Origin: Rhodobacter sp.
GTDB lineage: Bacteria > Pseudomonadota > Alphaproteobacteria > Rhodobacterales > Rhodobacteraceae
Assembly (NCBI GenBank): GCA_013821825.1
Contig: PNJK01000009.1
Location: 22,476 to 86,475, forward strand
DNA: 64,000 nt
Direction of reading: 5' to 3'
Part shown: one piece after another, positions 63,774 to 64,000 of the stretch
Position numbering within the stretch: position 1 is the stretch's first letter
How the letters are laid out: every line of letters starts with the position of its first letter
Made by a program: the position numbers and the translations under genes
The notes under the pieces: model-generated
Told to the model about the DNA's origin: nothing
Database searches by the model: none
The model's input: the letters and a program-made list of their open reading frames with translations, nothing else

Positions 63774-63793
63774 CATCGACAAAACAGTAAGAA

Positions 63794-64000
63794 CTACTTC
63801 ACCCCATTCGCCCGCGCGATGAAGTCCGTCAGGTGCGGGACATAGTCCTCCGGCCTCGCCCCGCCCTGCGTTATCGCGACCGCGAAACTGTTCTTCGTGG
63901 CGCTGGCAATCGAGGTCGTCACGGTTGCCGTGTTTGCCATCGACTCCACATAGCGCAGGCCCTTGTGGGCGTTGGTCGGGGTGAAGCGATGGGCCTTACG
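63794..64000 (-). CDS. Uncharacterised protein, C-terminal part, runs off window
   Basis: Reverse translation ..RFTPTNAHKGLRYVESMANTATVTTSIASATKNSFAVAITQGGARPEDYVPHLTDFIARANGVK*. Confidence 0.6.
   Translation of the reverse strand, partial: RKAHRFTPTNAHKGLRYVESMANTATVTTSIASATKNSFAVAITQGGARPEDYVPHLTDFIARANGVK

Overview
GC-rich chromosomal segment, most likely from an alphaproteobacterium of the Rhodobacteraceae type (inferred from gene content and style, not from a search). From left to right it contains: the 5' end of a dnaE-like gene; a purine module (xdhABC plus a BMP-type nucleoside ABC transporter); FAD oxidoreductases and a GH25 protein; a junction of IS3- and IS481-like remnants that truncates a TetR gene and an ABC ATPase; a host-attachment-family/phosphoribosyltransferase pair and an agmatinase; a Zur-regulated zinc uptake locus; a large aerobic cobalamin cluster (cobF,A,B,M,E,L,K,J,I,H,G,N,W,O,Q plus a btuFCD-like transporter) with two minus-strand cobalamin riboswitches; slyX/hisS/hisZ/hisG; a decaying sugar/glycerate locus at about 51.2-60.4 kb in which nearly every gene carries frameshifts, nonsense codons, deletions or IS scars; a B12-dependent class II ribonucleotide reductase; and a MazE/MazF-type toxin-antitoxin pair in a lower-GC pocket. 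I found no CRISPR array, no tRNA or rRNA, no prophage and no obviously new multi-gene system. The best leads are a REP-like intergenic element (GGGGGC stem + CCCCCGAGGATATTTT..AGAGGAAG) present at least three times, a riboswitch-controlled DUF1636 protein upstream of cobW, the pseudogene island, and long inverted repeats flanking mazEF.
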